Positions 21,203 through 29,828 of a stretch of DNA of 35,194 bases are shown here, one piece after another. The notes under the pieces were generated by a model. The model saw only the letters and a list, made by a program, of their open reading frames with translations. It had not been told where the DNA came from and did no database searches. The translations under genes were made by a program, and so were the position numbers. Position 1 is the stretch's first letter, and each line of letters starts with the position of its first letter. This stretch comes from CAZTTG01 sp964615935 (lineage in GTDB: Bacteria > Planctomycetota > UBA1135 > GCA-002686595): NCBI GenBank assembly GCA_964615935.1, contig CAZTTG010000067.1, positions 1 through 35,194 on the forward strand, written 5' to 3'.

Positions 21203-23806
21203 CTACCGCTGCGCTCCAGGCTCGGCGATCCGGAGGTGGACGTTGAAGGTGAGGCCGCCGTTCTCGGCGAAGGGGCTCGTCCGGGCCGCGGCGCAGAAGA
21301 GCATGTCCGGCCGGCCGTCCGCATCGAGATGGAGCTGCGGTCGTTCCAGGTGCGCGAGGGGCGTGGTCGAGCCGTCGTCCCAGACGAGCTCCCTCAGGCA
21401 GACCAGCGGGTGGGCGCCCTTGCGCCAGCGCAGACCGTCATCGGATTCGATGAGGCCGATGCCCCCCTGGGTTCCCGTGTGCTGGCCGCGCCAGTCCTTG
21501 AAGACCGCGAGGAAGCGGCCGCGGTGGCGGTCGTAGCGAACGTCGGGGTCCTCCGCGTGGAGCCCCGGAGGCAGGCAGGGCTCGTCCTGCACCGCGAAGG
21601 GGCCGGTGGGCGAGTCGGCCAGCGCCACGCCGTGCACCGGCGGCCAGCCGCCCTCCTGGTCCAAACCCTTCAGCATCATCAGGTAGCGGCCGTCGGGCAT
21701 CCTCGTCACCGAGGGATTGGTGGTGTAGTGGTGGATGCACCCGGCCGGCTGGCACACGGGCTGCTCGACGCGTCGCCAGGGTCCGCCGAGCTCGTCGGCC
21801 ACCGCCACGCCCACCCGCTGCGAGAACTGGTGGTCGCGCCAGTCGGTGTCCATGTGGTCGGAGTCCCAGGTGCTGACGAAGTAGAGGTGGTAGCGGCCTT
21901 CGAAGCGCCGGATGCAGGGGTTGTGCGCGGTCACCGAGCCCCATCCCTCTCCGCCCAGCCCGGCCAGGACCACCCCCGCCGGCCGGTAGGGTCCCTCCGG
22001 GCGCTCGGCCACGGCGCGGGCGATCTCCGACTCGTAGAGCCAGCCCTTCATCCCGCGCGGGTTGTCCCGCCGCCAGCGCGAATGGAAGAGGTGGAAGCCG
22101 CCCTCGTCCCCCTCGATCATCGACCCGCCCCAGACGTACCAGTCCGGGTCGGCCAGCACGTGGGCCCGGGGCCGCAGGTCGTCGATCGACCCTCGCGAGG
22201 AGGCCGGCAGGGGAGCGACCCGCAGGTGGAGCTCACCCGCGGACTGCCGCGCCCGCGCCACCGCTCCGGGGGTCGGGATCGGCCGTCCGCTGGCCCTGTC
22301 GATGGAGAGCTGAACCCCGGCCTCGGAGATCCAGCGGTCGAGCTCGCCGGCCAGCTCGAGCACCACCTCCGGATGCTCTCGCGCGAGCTCGCTCGACTCG
22401 CCGAGGTCCCGGCCCAGGTGGTAGAGCTCGAAGCGGCGGTCGGCGTGGGAGTAGATCAGCTTCCAGTCCCCGCGGCGGATCGAGGTGAAGGGGAAGATCC
22501 CCGGTCCGGGGGCCCCCCACTGGTGGGGCTGGTTCCAGCAGAGCGCGCGCCCGGCATCGAAGCCGGGCTCGGAGCGCAGCAGCGGCCCCAGGTCGCGGCC
22601 GTCCACCCGCGGGGCCAGCTCCTCGGGGAGCTCCACGCCCGCCATCGCCAGGACGGTGGGGAAGAAGTCGTGGCTGATGATGGGCGTCGAGCAGGCGCGT
22701 CCCCCTCCCCTCACCCCGGGCCCGGCGATGATCGTGGGAACCCGCGTCCCGCCCTCGTAGGCCGATCCCTTGCCGCTCGCGAGCGGCGCGTTGTGCGCGT
22801 GTCGCGCGCTGCCGTCCGGCGCCCGGCCCCGGGAGTGCGCCGAGAGCCCGCCGTTGTCGGAGGAGAAGAGGATGACCGTGTCCTCGCCGACGCCCAGCTG
22901 GTCCAGGGCCTCCACGACCGAGCCCAGCGCCCGGTCCACGGTCTCGACCATGGTGGCGTAGGCGGCCTCGATCTCGTCCAGCTCGGGGTAGCCCTCGAGC
23001 AGCTTCCGGTTGGCCATGATCGGCGCGTGGACCGCGTAGGGCGCGAAGTGCAGGAAGAAGGGCTCCCCCTCCCCCACCGCCTCCCGCACGGCCGCCACCG
23101 CCTCCTGCGCCAAGGCCTCGGTCAGGTAGACGTCCTGGCCGTGCCAGGCCTCCAGGTCGGGCACGTCCCAGGGGCCCGCCTCGGCCCTGCGCTCGCCCTG
23201 GCGGCCGGCCCGGGAGAAGCCGTGTGATCCCCAGTAGCTGCCGGGGCTCCCCGCCGCGTGGCCCGCGATGTTGACGTCGAAGCCGAGATTCGTCGGATCC
23301 GCGCCTCCCGTGCCCCGGGCGCCGAAGTGGGCCTTGCCGGCGTGGATGGTGCGATAGCCGGCGGCCTGCAGGAGCTTCGGCAGGGTGACGTCATCGGGCC
23401 CCAGGCCGTTCACCCCCCACTCCGGCGGGTCGACCATCGGGTGCCGGCCGGCCGAGTGGTCCCGATTCGCGTTCAGGGTCCAGAAGGTGATGCGGGAGCG
23501 GCCCGGGCACTGGCCCGTCAGGATGCTCGTGCGGGTAGGCGTGCACACCGGGGCCGAGGCGTAGGCGCTGGTGAAGCGCACCCCTCGCTCGGCCAGGCGC
23601 TCCGCGTTGGGGGTGCGGTAGCGCGCGTTCAGCGGCGTGGGCTCGCCCGCCAGCGGCACCGAGGTGTCCTGCCAGCCCAGGTCGTCGACCAGGAAGAGGA
23701 CGATGTTGGGGGGGTCCTCCGCCCGGGGCGGCGTGGCCGACGGGCCAGGAGCCGCCAGCCCCGCCCCCAGCAGGCAGGCGCATCCCATCCAGGCTCGCGG
23801 CCTCAT
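21203..23806 (-). CDS. secreted arylsulfatase fused to a GH43-like beta-propeller
   Basis: The 867-residue product has a signal peptide (about 1-23). The sulfatase (about 30-500) starts with NIVLFLVDDLGWQD. It contains the formylglycine motif CTPTR (Cys88 to Arg92), the HAGKAHFG and SSDNGG metal and substrate segments, and ends with WKLIY and FELYHL. After a linker, residues about 530-867 form a five-blade propeller of the GH43/GH32 type: DPDWYVWGGSMIEGD, FHLFHSRW, HNPCIRRFEGRYHLYF, NPSVTRMPDGRYLMML, AEDPDVRYDRHRGRFLAVF. The protein therefore appears to remove sulfate and cut, or bind, the same glycan outside the cell. Maturation needs a formylglycine-generating enzyme, not encoded here. GAGAGG lies before ATG 23806. 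It is the second gene of the operon, 39 bases after the RidA-like gene. Confidence 0.9.
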   Translation of the reverse strand: MRPRAWMGCACLLGAGLAAPGPSATPPRAEDPPNIVLFLVDDLGWQDTSVPLAGEPTPLNARYRTPNAERLAERGVRFTSAYASAPVCTPTRTSILTGQCPGRSRITFWTLNANRDHSAGRHPMVDPPEWGVNGLGPDDVTLPKLLQAAGYRTIHAGKAHFGARGTGGADPTNLGFDVNIAGHAAGSPGSYWGSHGFSRAGRQGERRAEAGPWDVPDLEAWHGQDVYLTEALAQEAVAAVREAVGEGEPFFLHFAPYAVHAPIMANRKLLEGYPELDEIEAAYATMVETVDRALGSVVEALDQLGVGEDTVILFSSDNGGLSAHSRGRAPDGSARHAHNAPLASGKGSAYEGGTRVPTIIAGPGVRGGGRACSTPIISHDFFPTVLAMAGVELPEELAPRVDGRDLGPLLRSEPGFDAGRALCWNQPHQWGAPGPGIFPFTSIRRGDWKLIYSHADRRFELYHLGRDLGESSELAREHPEVVLELAGELDRWISEAGVQLSIDRASGRPIPTPGAVARARQSAGELHLRVAPLPASSRGSIDDLRPRAHVLADPDWYVWGGSMIEGDEGGFHLFHSRWRRDNPRGMKGWLYESEIARAVAERPEGPYRPAGVVLAGLGGEGWGSVTAHNPCIRRFEGRYHLYFVSTWDSDHMDTDWRDHQFSQRVGVAVADELGGPWRRVEQPVCQPAGCIHHYTTNPSVTRMPDGRYLMMLKGLDQEGGWPPVHGVALADSPTGPFAVQDEPCLPPGLHAEDPDVRYDRHRGRFLAVFKDWRGQHTGTQGGIGLIESDDGLRWRKGAHPLVCLRELVWDDGSTTPLAHLERPQLHLDADGRPDMLFCAAARTSPFAENGGLTFNVHLRIAEPGAQR

Positions 23807-23845
23807 GGGGATCCTCTCGTTCGGTGCCTCGATGGAATCGGAGGG

Positions 23846-25099
23846 TCAGGCCGGCTCGTGGTCGAACACGACCTCCCCGTCCATCTCGAAGAGCAGGTCG
23901 TCCCGGCACACGTCGGCCACCACGCAGACCGCGGGGAAGTCGGGCAGCCCGCGGCGAGCGACGCTCTCCCAGAAGAGCTCGGCGAAGGCGGGCTCCTTCA
24001 CGAAGGCCGTGGCCGCGCACAGGTCGCCGAGCCCCGCCCCCGCGGGGCTCAACAGGGCCTCGATCTTGTCGAGGGTGCACTCGATCTGCGCCCGCGGATC
24101 CCCGACATGGATCGTGGCCCCGGCCTCGTCGATCGAGGCCGTGCCGGAGAGCTGGATCACCCGCGCCCCCTCCTCCTCGATGAGAGCGCCGCGGGAGAAG
24201 GCCGAGCCGTAGCGGAAGGCGTCCTTCTGGCCCGCGCTGGTGAGCTGCTCGATCTTCGGGCGGCTCTCCTCGGGGCCCAGGGCGGCCACCAGATCGAGGG
24301 CTCCGGCGGAACGGTGGGGAGCCACTCCGCCGATCCCCGTGCTGGCGGGCAGCAGGAGGCGCGCGCCTCCCTCCTCGGGCATGATCCCGATCTCGCCGTA
24401 CTTCGCCGAGCGCGCCCGGTTGAAGTCGTCGTACCAGTCGAGGATGTCGTGCAGGTAGAACCAGGTGCGGATCACGTCGCCGTAGGAGGCCCCCTCCTGG
24501 CGCAGGATGCGCTCGGCCCGCTCGATCATGCGCCGGGTCTGTTCGGGCCGCGAGCCGGGGTCCCCGGAGCCTTCGGGCAGCCCGTGCATGTCCTGCAGGA
24601 ACAGGAAGGTGGATCCGGCGCGCCGCCATCCCCGACCGCAGGGGCGAGCGCCGTCGGCGATGGTCCACACCTCGCTCTCGGGCTCCCGGGTGGAGACCGC
24701 CTGGACCAGGACGCCCGCGAAGCCCTCGCCCCAGGGCGGGTGGCCCTGGATGTAGGTGACCGGGGTCGCGGGATCCAGTCCCCCCGCCTCCAGCGCCGCC
24801 GCGCGCGTCTCCATCACCGTCGACTCGGCCGACAGGCTGCCGAAGATGCGCTCGTGCACGATCTCCATGCCCGTCTCCCGCAGCAGGGAGCCGATGGCGA
24901 AGTACGCGTGTCCCGACGACGCCACGACCCCGGTGCCGGCCTCGGCTGCGGCGGAGAGGAAGAGCTGCTCCCTGCCGATGGCGGTGGCCTGGAGCCCGGT
25001 GGCCTCGGGGGGCGGGCCGCCGGGAGGTCGCGGGGGATCACCCGAACGTCCCGCAGAAGCCGGGGACGGGGTGTCGGAGCTGCTGTCGCCTCGGTTCAT
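23846..25099 (-). CDS. RidA/chorismatase-like (YjgF superfamily) protein
   Basis: The 417-residue product has a Pro/Gly/Ser-rich N-terminus (about 1-35) that looks disordered. Two YjgF-type halves follow. The first has IQGHPPWGEGFAGVLVQAV and RTWFYLHDILDWYDDFNRAR. The second has LPASTGIGG, FRYGSAFSRG, LSGTASIDEAGATIHVGD and VCRDDLLFEMDGEVV, with Arg399 and Glu405 at the places of the RidA active-site Arg and Glu. Large members of this superfamily include the chorismatases, and the RTW and PASTGIG motifs fit them. It could equally be an imine or enamine deaminase acting on a sugar-derived intermediate. ATG 25099 lacks a strong ribosome-binding site, so the exact start is uncertain. It is the first gene of the operon with sulfatase, oxidoreductase and aldolase. 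Confidence 0.72.
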   Translation of the reverse strand: MNRGDSSSDTPSPASAGRSGDPPRPPGGPPPEATGLQATAIGREQLFLSAAAEAGTGVVASSGHAYFAIGSLLRETGMEIVHERIFGSLSAESTVMETRAAALEAGGLDPATPVTYIQGHPPWGEGFAGVLVQAVSTREPESEVWTIADGARPCGRGWRRAGSTFLFLQDMHGLPEGSGDPGSRPEQTRRMIERAERILRQEGASYGDVIRTWFYLHDILDWYDDFNRARSAKYGEIGIMPEEGGARLLLPASTGIGGVAPHRSAGALDLVAALGPEESRPKIEQLTSAGQKDAFRYGSAFSRGALIEEEGARVIQLSGTASIDEAGATIHVGDPRAQIECTLDKIEALLSPAGAGLGDLCAATAFVKEPAFAELFWESVARRGLPDFPAVCVVADVCRDDLLFEMDGEVVFDHEPA

Positions 25100-25266
25100 C
25101 GCTGGGGATCCGTCGTCGGAGAGTGGGGAGAGCACGCCATGAGCGGCTGCGCGCTGGCGGACTCCAGGGTACCGGCCCCGGCCGCGGTACGGTAGTCTGC
25201 CCCGCCCGCGCGCCGGCCCGGCCGGCGGAGCGGTCCGCGTCACCCCTCCATCCCCCTCTCGATGCC

Positions 25267-25512
25267 ATGACGACCGAAGACGAGCTCCGCTCGGAGGGCT
25301 GGGAGAAGCAGACCACCTACGACGAGCCGCGACTCTCCGAGATGGCGGCCGCGTACGAGGAGCTGGGCCTCGAGGTGTGCACCCGGCCCCTCGATCCGGC
25401 CCGCGCGCCCGGCTGCACGGCGTGCATGGCGGCCGAGCCCGAGCGCTATCGGACCCTCTGGACCCGGCGTCCGCCGGAGCGGCGCGACCCGGGGGGCGAA
25501 TCCCCAAGATGA
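25267..25512 (+). CDS. small conserved cysteine-containing protein of unknown function
   Basis: The 81-residue product has EGWEKQTTYDEPRLSE, then EELGLEVCTRPLDP, then PGCTACMAAEPERYRTLWTR. The three Cys (one single, one CxxC) suggest metal binding. I recall similar small proteins with the same order (TTYDEPRLSE, Cys pattern, YxTxYTR) in unrelated anaerobes, always without assigned function. It is cytoplasmic, with no leader. Its stop overlaps the ATG of the next gene as ATGA, so the two are translationally coupled. It is divergent from the RidA-led operon. The 167-base gap between them contains GTACCG...CGGTAC (25169-25190), which could be an operator. Confidence 0.7.
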   Translation: MTTEDELRSEGWEKQTTYDEPRLSEMAAAYEELGLEVCTRPLDPARAPGCTACMAAEPERYRTLWTRRPPERRDPGGESPR

Positions 25513-27896
25513 TCGACCACAGCCCGGAGGATCCCCGGAGCGCTGCCGGCGCGCGCCGCCGGCCGGCCCGTCTTGCCGCCGTCCTGGCCTTCCTCGGCGC
25601 GCTCCCCGGGCCGGCATCCTGCTCGCCGCGCCCGGAGGGGAGCGAGGGCATCGTCCTCTCCAACGGCGCCATCCGGATCGAGCTCGACGAGACCACCGGC
25701 GCCATCACCGCCGTCGACAACCTGACGCGATCCCTGAGCCTGCTGCCGGAATCGGCGGGCGCCGAGCCCCCCGTGCTGGTGGGCCTGCCCCGGGGCCTCG
25801 TCGCGCGGCCGCGGTCGTTCACCTGCGGGGAGATCGAGGGCGGGGAGGACGGACAGTCGATCCGGCTCCGGTGGGACTGCGACCGCGAGATCGCGGTCGA
25901 GATCGCGCTCGAGCTCCCCGCGGAGGGGAGCGCTGTCCGCTTCCGATGCGCGGTGCTCAACTCGGGCAAACAGTCCGTGGTCCACTTGGCCTTCCCGCGC
26001 TTTTCGGCCCTGGCCCCCCTGGGCGAGCGCTCCGAGGACGACGTGCTGGTGCACGCCTTCGTCCGGGGCGTCCTGGTGCGGGACCCCGCCCGCTCGCTGG
26101 ACCTCCCGCTCAACCCCCTGGCCAGCCAGCAGTACCCCCAGGCCTACGCCGGAATGACCCACCAGCTCATCGACTACTACTCGGAGGGCCGGGGCGGCTT
26201 CTTCTTCGCGGCCCTCGATCCCCACTCCACCGAGAAGCTGGTGTCCATGCCCGTCGCCGACGGTCGCCTGGCCATGGAGTGGCGCTACAGCAACTGGGAC
26301 AAGAGGCCCGGCGCGGGCATGGACCTGGGCTTCGACTTCGTCATCGGGGCCAACACCACGGGAGACTGGTACGAGGCGGCCGACTTCTACCGCGACTGGG
26401 CGCACACCACCGACTGGTGCACCCGCGAGGGGCCCAACCGCGGCCGGCCCGAGGATCGCCGGGCGCGCTGGCTCTTCGAGGAGATCGGGCTGGCCACCTT
26501 CGGCACATCGGCCCGCGTCGACCAGTCCGCCTGGTACCGGGCCTACCACGACATCATCGGCGCGCCGATCCTCCACGTCCCGGGCCACGACTGGAAGAAG
26601 CTCGGGGGCCTCAGCGCCGACCGCGACCCCTACGAGAACGAGTTCCACCCCGAGAACCTGCGCGCCATTCGCGAGAGCGGGGACCGCTTCTCGCCCTTCT
26701 ACTCGGATCACAAGACCAACTTCCTCACCCCCGAGAGGCGGGAGCAGATCGCCCGCCTCGCGTCCACCGACCGGCCCCAGGCGTGGCCGGAGCCGTGTCC
26801 CAGCACGGACTTCTGGAGGGAGCTCCACGCCAGCCGCAGCATCCAGATCGTCCAGGAGCTCGGGGCCGACGCGAGCTACTGGGACGCCTCGGCGGCCAAC
26901 CGGCAGCTCGCCTGCGCCCACCCCGCCCACCCGCATCCGCCGGGCTGGGGGCGCTGGATGAACGACGCCTACCGCGCGCTCTACCGGGGCACGCGCCAGC
27001 GGCTGGCCGAGGCCTGCGGGCGCTACGTCCCCCTCGGCGTGGAGCTGATGCACGAGGGCCTGATCGACTCCTTCGACTTCTATCAGGCGCGCAACGGCGG
27101 CGGCTTCATGGGCTCCTACGAGGCCGGCTTCCTGCGGGGGCTGGCGCTCCGGCACCAGCAGGAGACCGTGCCGGTCTTCGCCTACATCTACCACGAGTAC
27201 GCGCCGGTCTCCCTGGACGGCTGCGGCAAGGTCTCCGCCCGGATCGGCGACATCTTCTACTGGATGGCCGCGCGCGTGACGCTGTGGGGGAGCGTCTTCG
27301 AGCTCAACAACGAGTCCACCCCCACCGAGCGCTTCCCCGGCATGGAGCGCGTGGGTCAGCTCCACTACCGGGGGGTGGGGTCCTTCGAGTGGCTCGAGCG
27401 GGATCATCCCGCCAACAGCCCCTACGACGAGAAGAAGGGCGCCTTCCTGCGCGACCTGGTCGCCGCGCGCACGGGCTTCGCCAACGACTTCCTGGCCTAC
27501 GGCCGCATGCTCCCCCCCCTGGAGGTGGAGGCCGGCGAGGTCTCCCTGAGCTACGACTACTACGCCAACCTCGACTGGGGGGGGGTGCCGAACACCCTGA
27601 ACTACTCCGACGCCCACGGCGAGTACGACGTGCCCCGGGTGCTGCACGCCGCCTGGCAGTCGGGGGACCGCCTGGGCCTGCTCTTCGTCAACCTGGGCCA
27701 GGAGGAGCACGCGGTGAAGGTGCGCTTCGACCTCGGCCGCTACGAGAGGTACGGCCTCTCGTTCGGCGAGGAGGCGCGCGGGGAGCGGGTCACGGCGCAG
27801 GGCCGGGAGGCGTTCTCCTGCGCCGGCGGCGATCCGGTCGAGCTGGTGCTGCCCCCTCGCCGGATCGTGCTGATCGAGCTCCCCGCGGGCGACTGA
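25509..27896 (+). CDS. secreted DUF6259-type putative glycoside hydrolase
   Basis: The 795-residue product starts at ATG 25509, overlapping the previous stop. It has a basic N-terminus, then a hydrophobic leader (LAAVLAFLGALPGPASC) that is either cleaved or lipid-anchored. An N-terminal beta domain (about 45-290) opens with IVLSNGAIRIELDETTGAI. A barrel-like domain follows: FYRDWAHTTDWC, LHVPGHDWKKLGG, ASYWDASAANRQLAC, PLGVELMHEGLIDSFDFYQ, FAYIYHEYAPVSLDG. A C-terminal beta-sandwich ends with VLPPRRIVLIELP. Acidic residues in WDAS and LMHEG are candidates for catalysis. The layout matches DUF6259 proteins as I remember them. These are clan GH-A-like, with no activity assigned. Why a small cysteine protein is coupled to it is unclear. 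Confidence 0.75.
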   Translation: MIDHSPEDPRSAAGARRRPARLAAVLAFLGALPGPASCSPRPEGSEGIVLSNGAIRIELDETTGAITAVDNLTRSLSLLPESAGAEPPVLVGLPRGLVARPRSFTCGEIEGGEDGQSIRLRWDCDREIAVEIALELPAEGSAVRFRCAVLNSGKQSVVHLAFPRFSALAPLGERSEDDVLVHAFVRGVLVRDPARSLDLPLNPLASQQYPQAYAGMTHQLIDYYSEGRGGFFFAALDPHSTEKLVSMPVADGRLAMEWRYSNWDKRPGAGMDLGFDFVIGANTTGDWYEAADFYRDWAHTTDWCTREGPNRGRPEDRRARWLFEEIGLATFGTSARVDQSAWYRAYHDIIGAPILHVPGHDWKKLGGLSADRDPYENEFHPENLRAIRESGDRFSPFYSDHKTNFLTPERREQIARLASTDRPQAWPEPCPSTDFWRELHASRSIQIVQELGADASYWDASAANRQLACAHPAHPHPPGWGRWMNDAYRALYRGTRQRLAEACGRYVPLGVELMHEGLIDSFDFYQARNGGGFMGSYEAGFLRGLALRHQQETVPVFAYIYHEYAPVSLDGCGKVSARIGDIFYWMAARVTLWGSVFELNNESTPTERFPGMERVGQLHYRGVGSFEWLERDHPANSPYDEKKGAFLRDLVAARTGFANDFLAYGRMLPPLEVEAGEVSLSYDYYANLDWGGVPNTLNYSDAHGEYDVPRVLHAAWQSGDRLGLLFVNLGQEEHAVKVRFDLGRYERYGLSFGEEARGERVTAQGREAFSCAGGDPVELVLPPRRIVLIELPAGD

Positions 27897-27897
27897 A

Positions 27898-27911
27898 CCC
27901 GGCGCGCCGGG
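27898..27911. terminator. 14-bp palindrome between convergent genes
   Basis: CCCGGCGCGCCGGG is a perfect palindrome (five-base stem, four-base loop) beginning two bases after the TGA of the DUF6259 gene, in the 58-base gap before the convergent HlyD-like gene. No T run is seen. Confidence 0.3.
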
Positions 27912-27954
27912 GGACGCGCAGGAGCTCGCGGCCCCCTCCTCCTCGGTCAGGCGG

Positions 27955-29112
27955 TCAAGGGGAGAGGGGCGAGGTCAGGCGCACCGCGACGGTCTCGCCG
28001 GGCTGGAGCTCCAGGCCGGGCACCGCGGCCAGGAGCAGCGGGCGCCCGTGCTCGGGGAGGTCCGTGTTCCTCCACAGACGACGCGGGAGCTCCTCCACCG
28101 CGGGGCCCAGGCGCTCGAGGCAGGTGGCGGCGACCACCTCGGGCTCCGAGGGGCGGAAGACCTCGAAGAGGGCCCCGGGATCGGGGCGCCGCCTCTCCTG
28201 CGGCCACCAGGCCATGATCCCGGCCGAGGTCGAGGCGCTGATCGTGAGCAGGGTCTGTCCCTTCCGGACGGCCTGGCCCGGCGCGGCCAGGATGCGCGCC
28301 ACCCGACCGTCGGCCGCGGCTCGCAGGACCAGGCCGGCGCCCTCGAGCTCGATCTCCGCGAGCCGCCGGCGCTGCACCTCCACGGCCTGCCGCAGGGGCT
28401 CGAGAATCGGATCCGCCCCGGGCACGACGTCCAGGTGCTCCTGGAAGGTCGCGCGCCGCGCCCTGGCGGCCTCGAGCGCCGCCTGGTGGAGCTCGAGGAG
28501 CCGTTCGTTCTCCTCCAGGCCGTCCCTCAGGCCCATGAAGGCGAGCTGGAGGTCCTCCAGGGTAGCCGCCTCGCCCAGCCCCTCCTCGACCAGCACCGCC
28601 TGGCGAGCGGCGGCCACGGACCGGCGCTCGAGCTCGAAGCGCTCCTCGGCCAGCTCGGCCCGGAGCTCGAGCAGCTCCAGCTCCCGATCCTCCTCGTCCG
28701 CCTGAAAGCGCCGCAGGTCGGCTTCCTCGGAGGAGGCCTCGGAAAGGTGGGTCCGCTCCAGCTCCGCGCGCCGCGCCAGGAGGGCCGCCCGCAGCTGGGC
28801 CAGCTCCGCGCGGGCCGTCTCCAGCCGCGCCACCAGCGGTGCCTCGTCCAGCTGCACCAGCGCGTCGCCCGCCCGCACCTCGTGGTACAGGTCGACCAGC
28901 ACCGCGGTCACGTCCCCATCGCTGGCCGCGGTCACCGCGTACTCCTGGGCGCGCGCCATCCCCAGGCAGGTGACACCCTGCTGGCGACGCCCGAGCAGGA
29001 CCACGCAGAGGCCGACGGCGAGCAACCACACGAACAGGCTGAAGGGACCGCGGCGCAGGTCATCCAGGCGCCGGCCCAGGGGGATCGGGATGCGACGTCG
29101 ACGGCCCACCAC
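27955..29112 (-). CDS. HlyD-family periplasmic adaptor (membrane fusion) protein
   Basis: The 385-residue product begins at GTG 29112, one base after the stop of the DUF4956 gene. A single membrane helix lies at about 24-42 (FSLFVWLLAVGLCVVLL). The first half of a lipoyl-like barrel (VTAASDGDVTAVLVDLYHEVRAGDALVQLD) follows, then a long alpha-helical hairpin (about 90-250, rich in Glu, Leu, Arg and Ala). The barrel's second half (LRAAADGRVARILAAPGQAVRKGQTLLTI) and a beta-barrel end complete the HlyD layout. Such adaptors bridge an inner-membrane exporter to the outer envelope. No ABC or RND transporter lies beside it. Its partner in this operon is the DUF4956 membrane protein, so it may guide a product through the envelope. 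The second GTG, at 29109, is an equally possible start. Confidence 0.87.
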   Translation of the reverse strand: MVGRRRRIPIPLGRRLDDLRRGPFSLFVWLLAVGLCVVLLGRRQQGVTCLGMARAQEYAVTAASDGDVTAVLVDLYHEVRAGDALVQLDEAPLVARLETARAELAQLRAALLARRAELERTHLSEASSEEADLRRFQADEEDRELELLELRAELAEERFELERRSVAAARQAVLVEEGLGEAATLEDLQLAFMGLRDGLEENERLLELHQAALEAARARRATFQEHLDVVPGADPILEPLRQAVEVQRRRLAEIELEGAGLVLRAAADGRVARILAAPGQAVRKGQTLLTISASTSAGIMAWWPQERRRPDPGALFEVFRPSEPEVVAATCLERLGPAVEELPRRLWRNTDLPEHGRPLLLAAVPGLELQPGETVAVRLTSPLSP

Positions 29113-29113
29113 C

Positions 29114-29809
29114 TCACACCTCCATCAGCCCGTCGCGCAGCACCAGCGCCGCGTTCCGCACTCCTGGCAACCGCTCCAGCTCCTCGGTCAACTCGCGCGC
29201 TCGAGCGGGATCCCGCAGCCGGACCTCGACCACGTACTCGGAGGGAGTGCCTGGCCCGGCGTGATGAACCGAGAGCCTGCGCAACCGGCGGCAGAATGCG
29301 CGCAGGAGCTCCGCCAGCTCGTCCGCGCTCGCCGAGGCGCGGTCGAGGGAGTAGCTCAGGTGCCCGTCGAAGCGACCGCGGCTCCCGAAGTCGGTCACGT
29401 ACAGGAGGATCGTCACGGCCAGCAGGATCGGGACTCCCACCAGCGCCATGTGGTAGCGACCCGAGCCCACGGCCATGCCGAGGGCCAGGGAGAAGAGCAC
29501 GAAGACCGTGTCACGCGTGTCCTTCAGGACGTTGCGGAAGCGGATGATGGCCAGGGCCCCGATGAGACCCACGGCGGTGACGATGTTGTTGCCGATGACG
29601 TGGATGACCATGGCCACCACCATGGCGATCAGCACCAGGGACTGGGTGAAGCTGCGCGAGTAGGACAGCCCCCCATGAGTTCGGCAGTAGACCCAGGCGC
29701 TGAGCTGGCCCAGCACGAAGGCCAGCAGCACGGCCAGCACACCCGCCATCAGGCCGTCCTCGCCGGGCCGGGTCTGCGTTCCTTCCAGGAGCCGATCGAA
29801 CAGGTGCAC
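29114..29809 (-). CDS. DUF4956 polytopic membrane protein
   Basis: The 231-residue product starts at GTG 29809 with AAGG eight bases upstream. It has four predicted membrane helices within about 20-150. The family's most conserved stretch, IGALAIIRFRNVLKDTRDTVFVLFSLALGMA, lies between helices and resembles the charged loops of MgtC-type proteins. The last 80 residues form a soluble alpha/beta domain (YVVEVRLRD, ELERLPGVRNAALVL), probably ferredoxin-like. The function of the family is unknown. I recall it beside VTC-domain and CotH proteins in other bacteria, as here. It could be the membrane channel or anchor for the VTC-like polymerase, playing the part that the small membrane subunit has in the yeast vacuolar complex. 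That role is inferred. Confidence 0.87.
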   Translation of the reverse strand: MHLFDRLLEGTQTRPGEDGLMAGVLAVLLAFVLGQLSAWVYCRTHGGLSYSRSFTQSLVLIAMVVAMVIHVIGNNIVTAVGLIGALAIIRFRNVLKDTRDTVFVLFSLALGMAVGSGRYHMALVGVPILLAVTILLYVTDFGSRGRFDGHLSYSLDRASASADELAELLRAFCRRLRRLSVHHAGPGTPSEYVVEVRLRDPARARELTEELERLPGVRNAALVLRDGLMEV

Positions 29810-29828
29810 CAGCGTTACCTTGGGTCGT

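Noticed and set aside
25446..27710. 754-codon minus-strand frame opposite the DUF6259 gene
   Set aside because: Val/Gly/Ala/Glu-rich shadow; the sense strand shows a coherent secreted protein.
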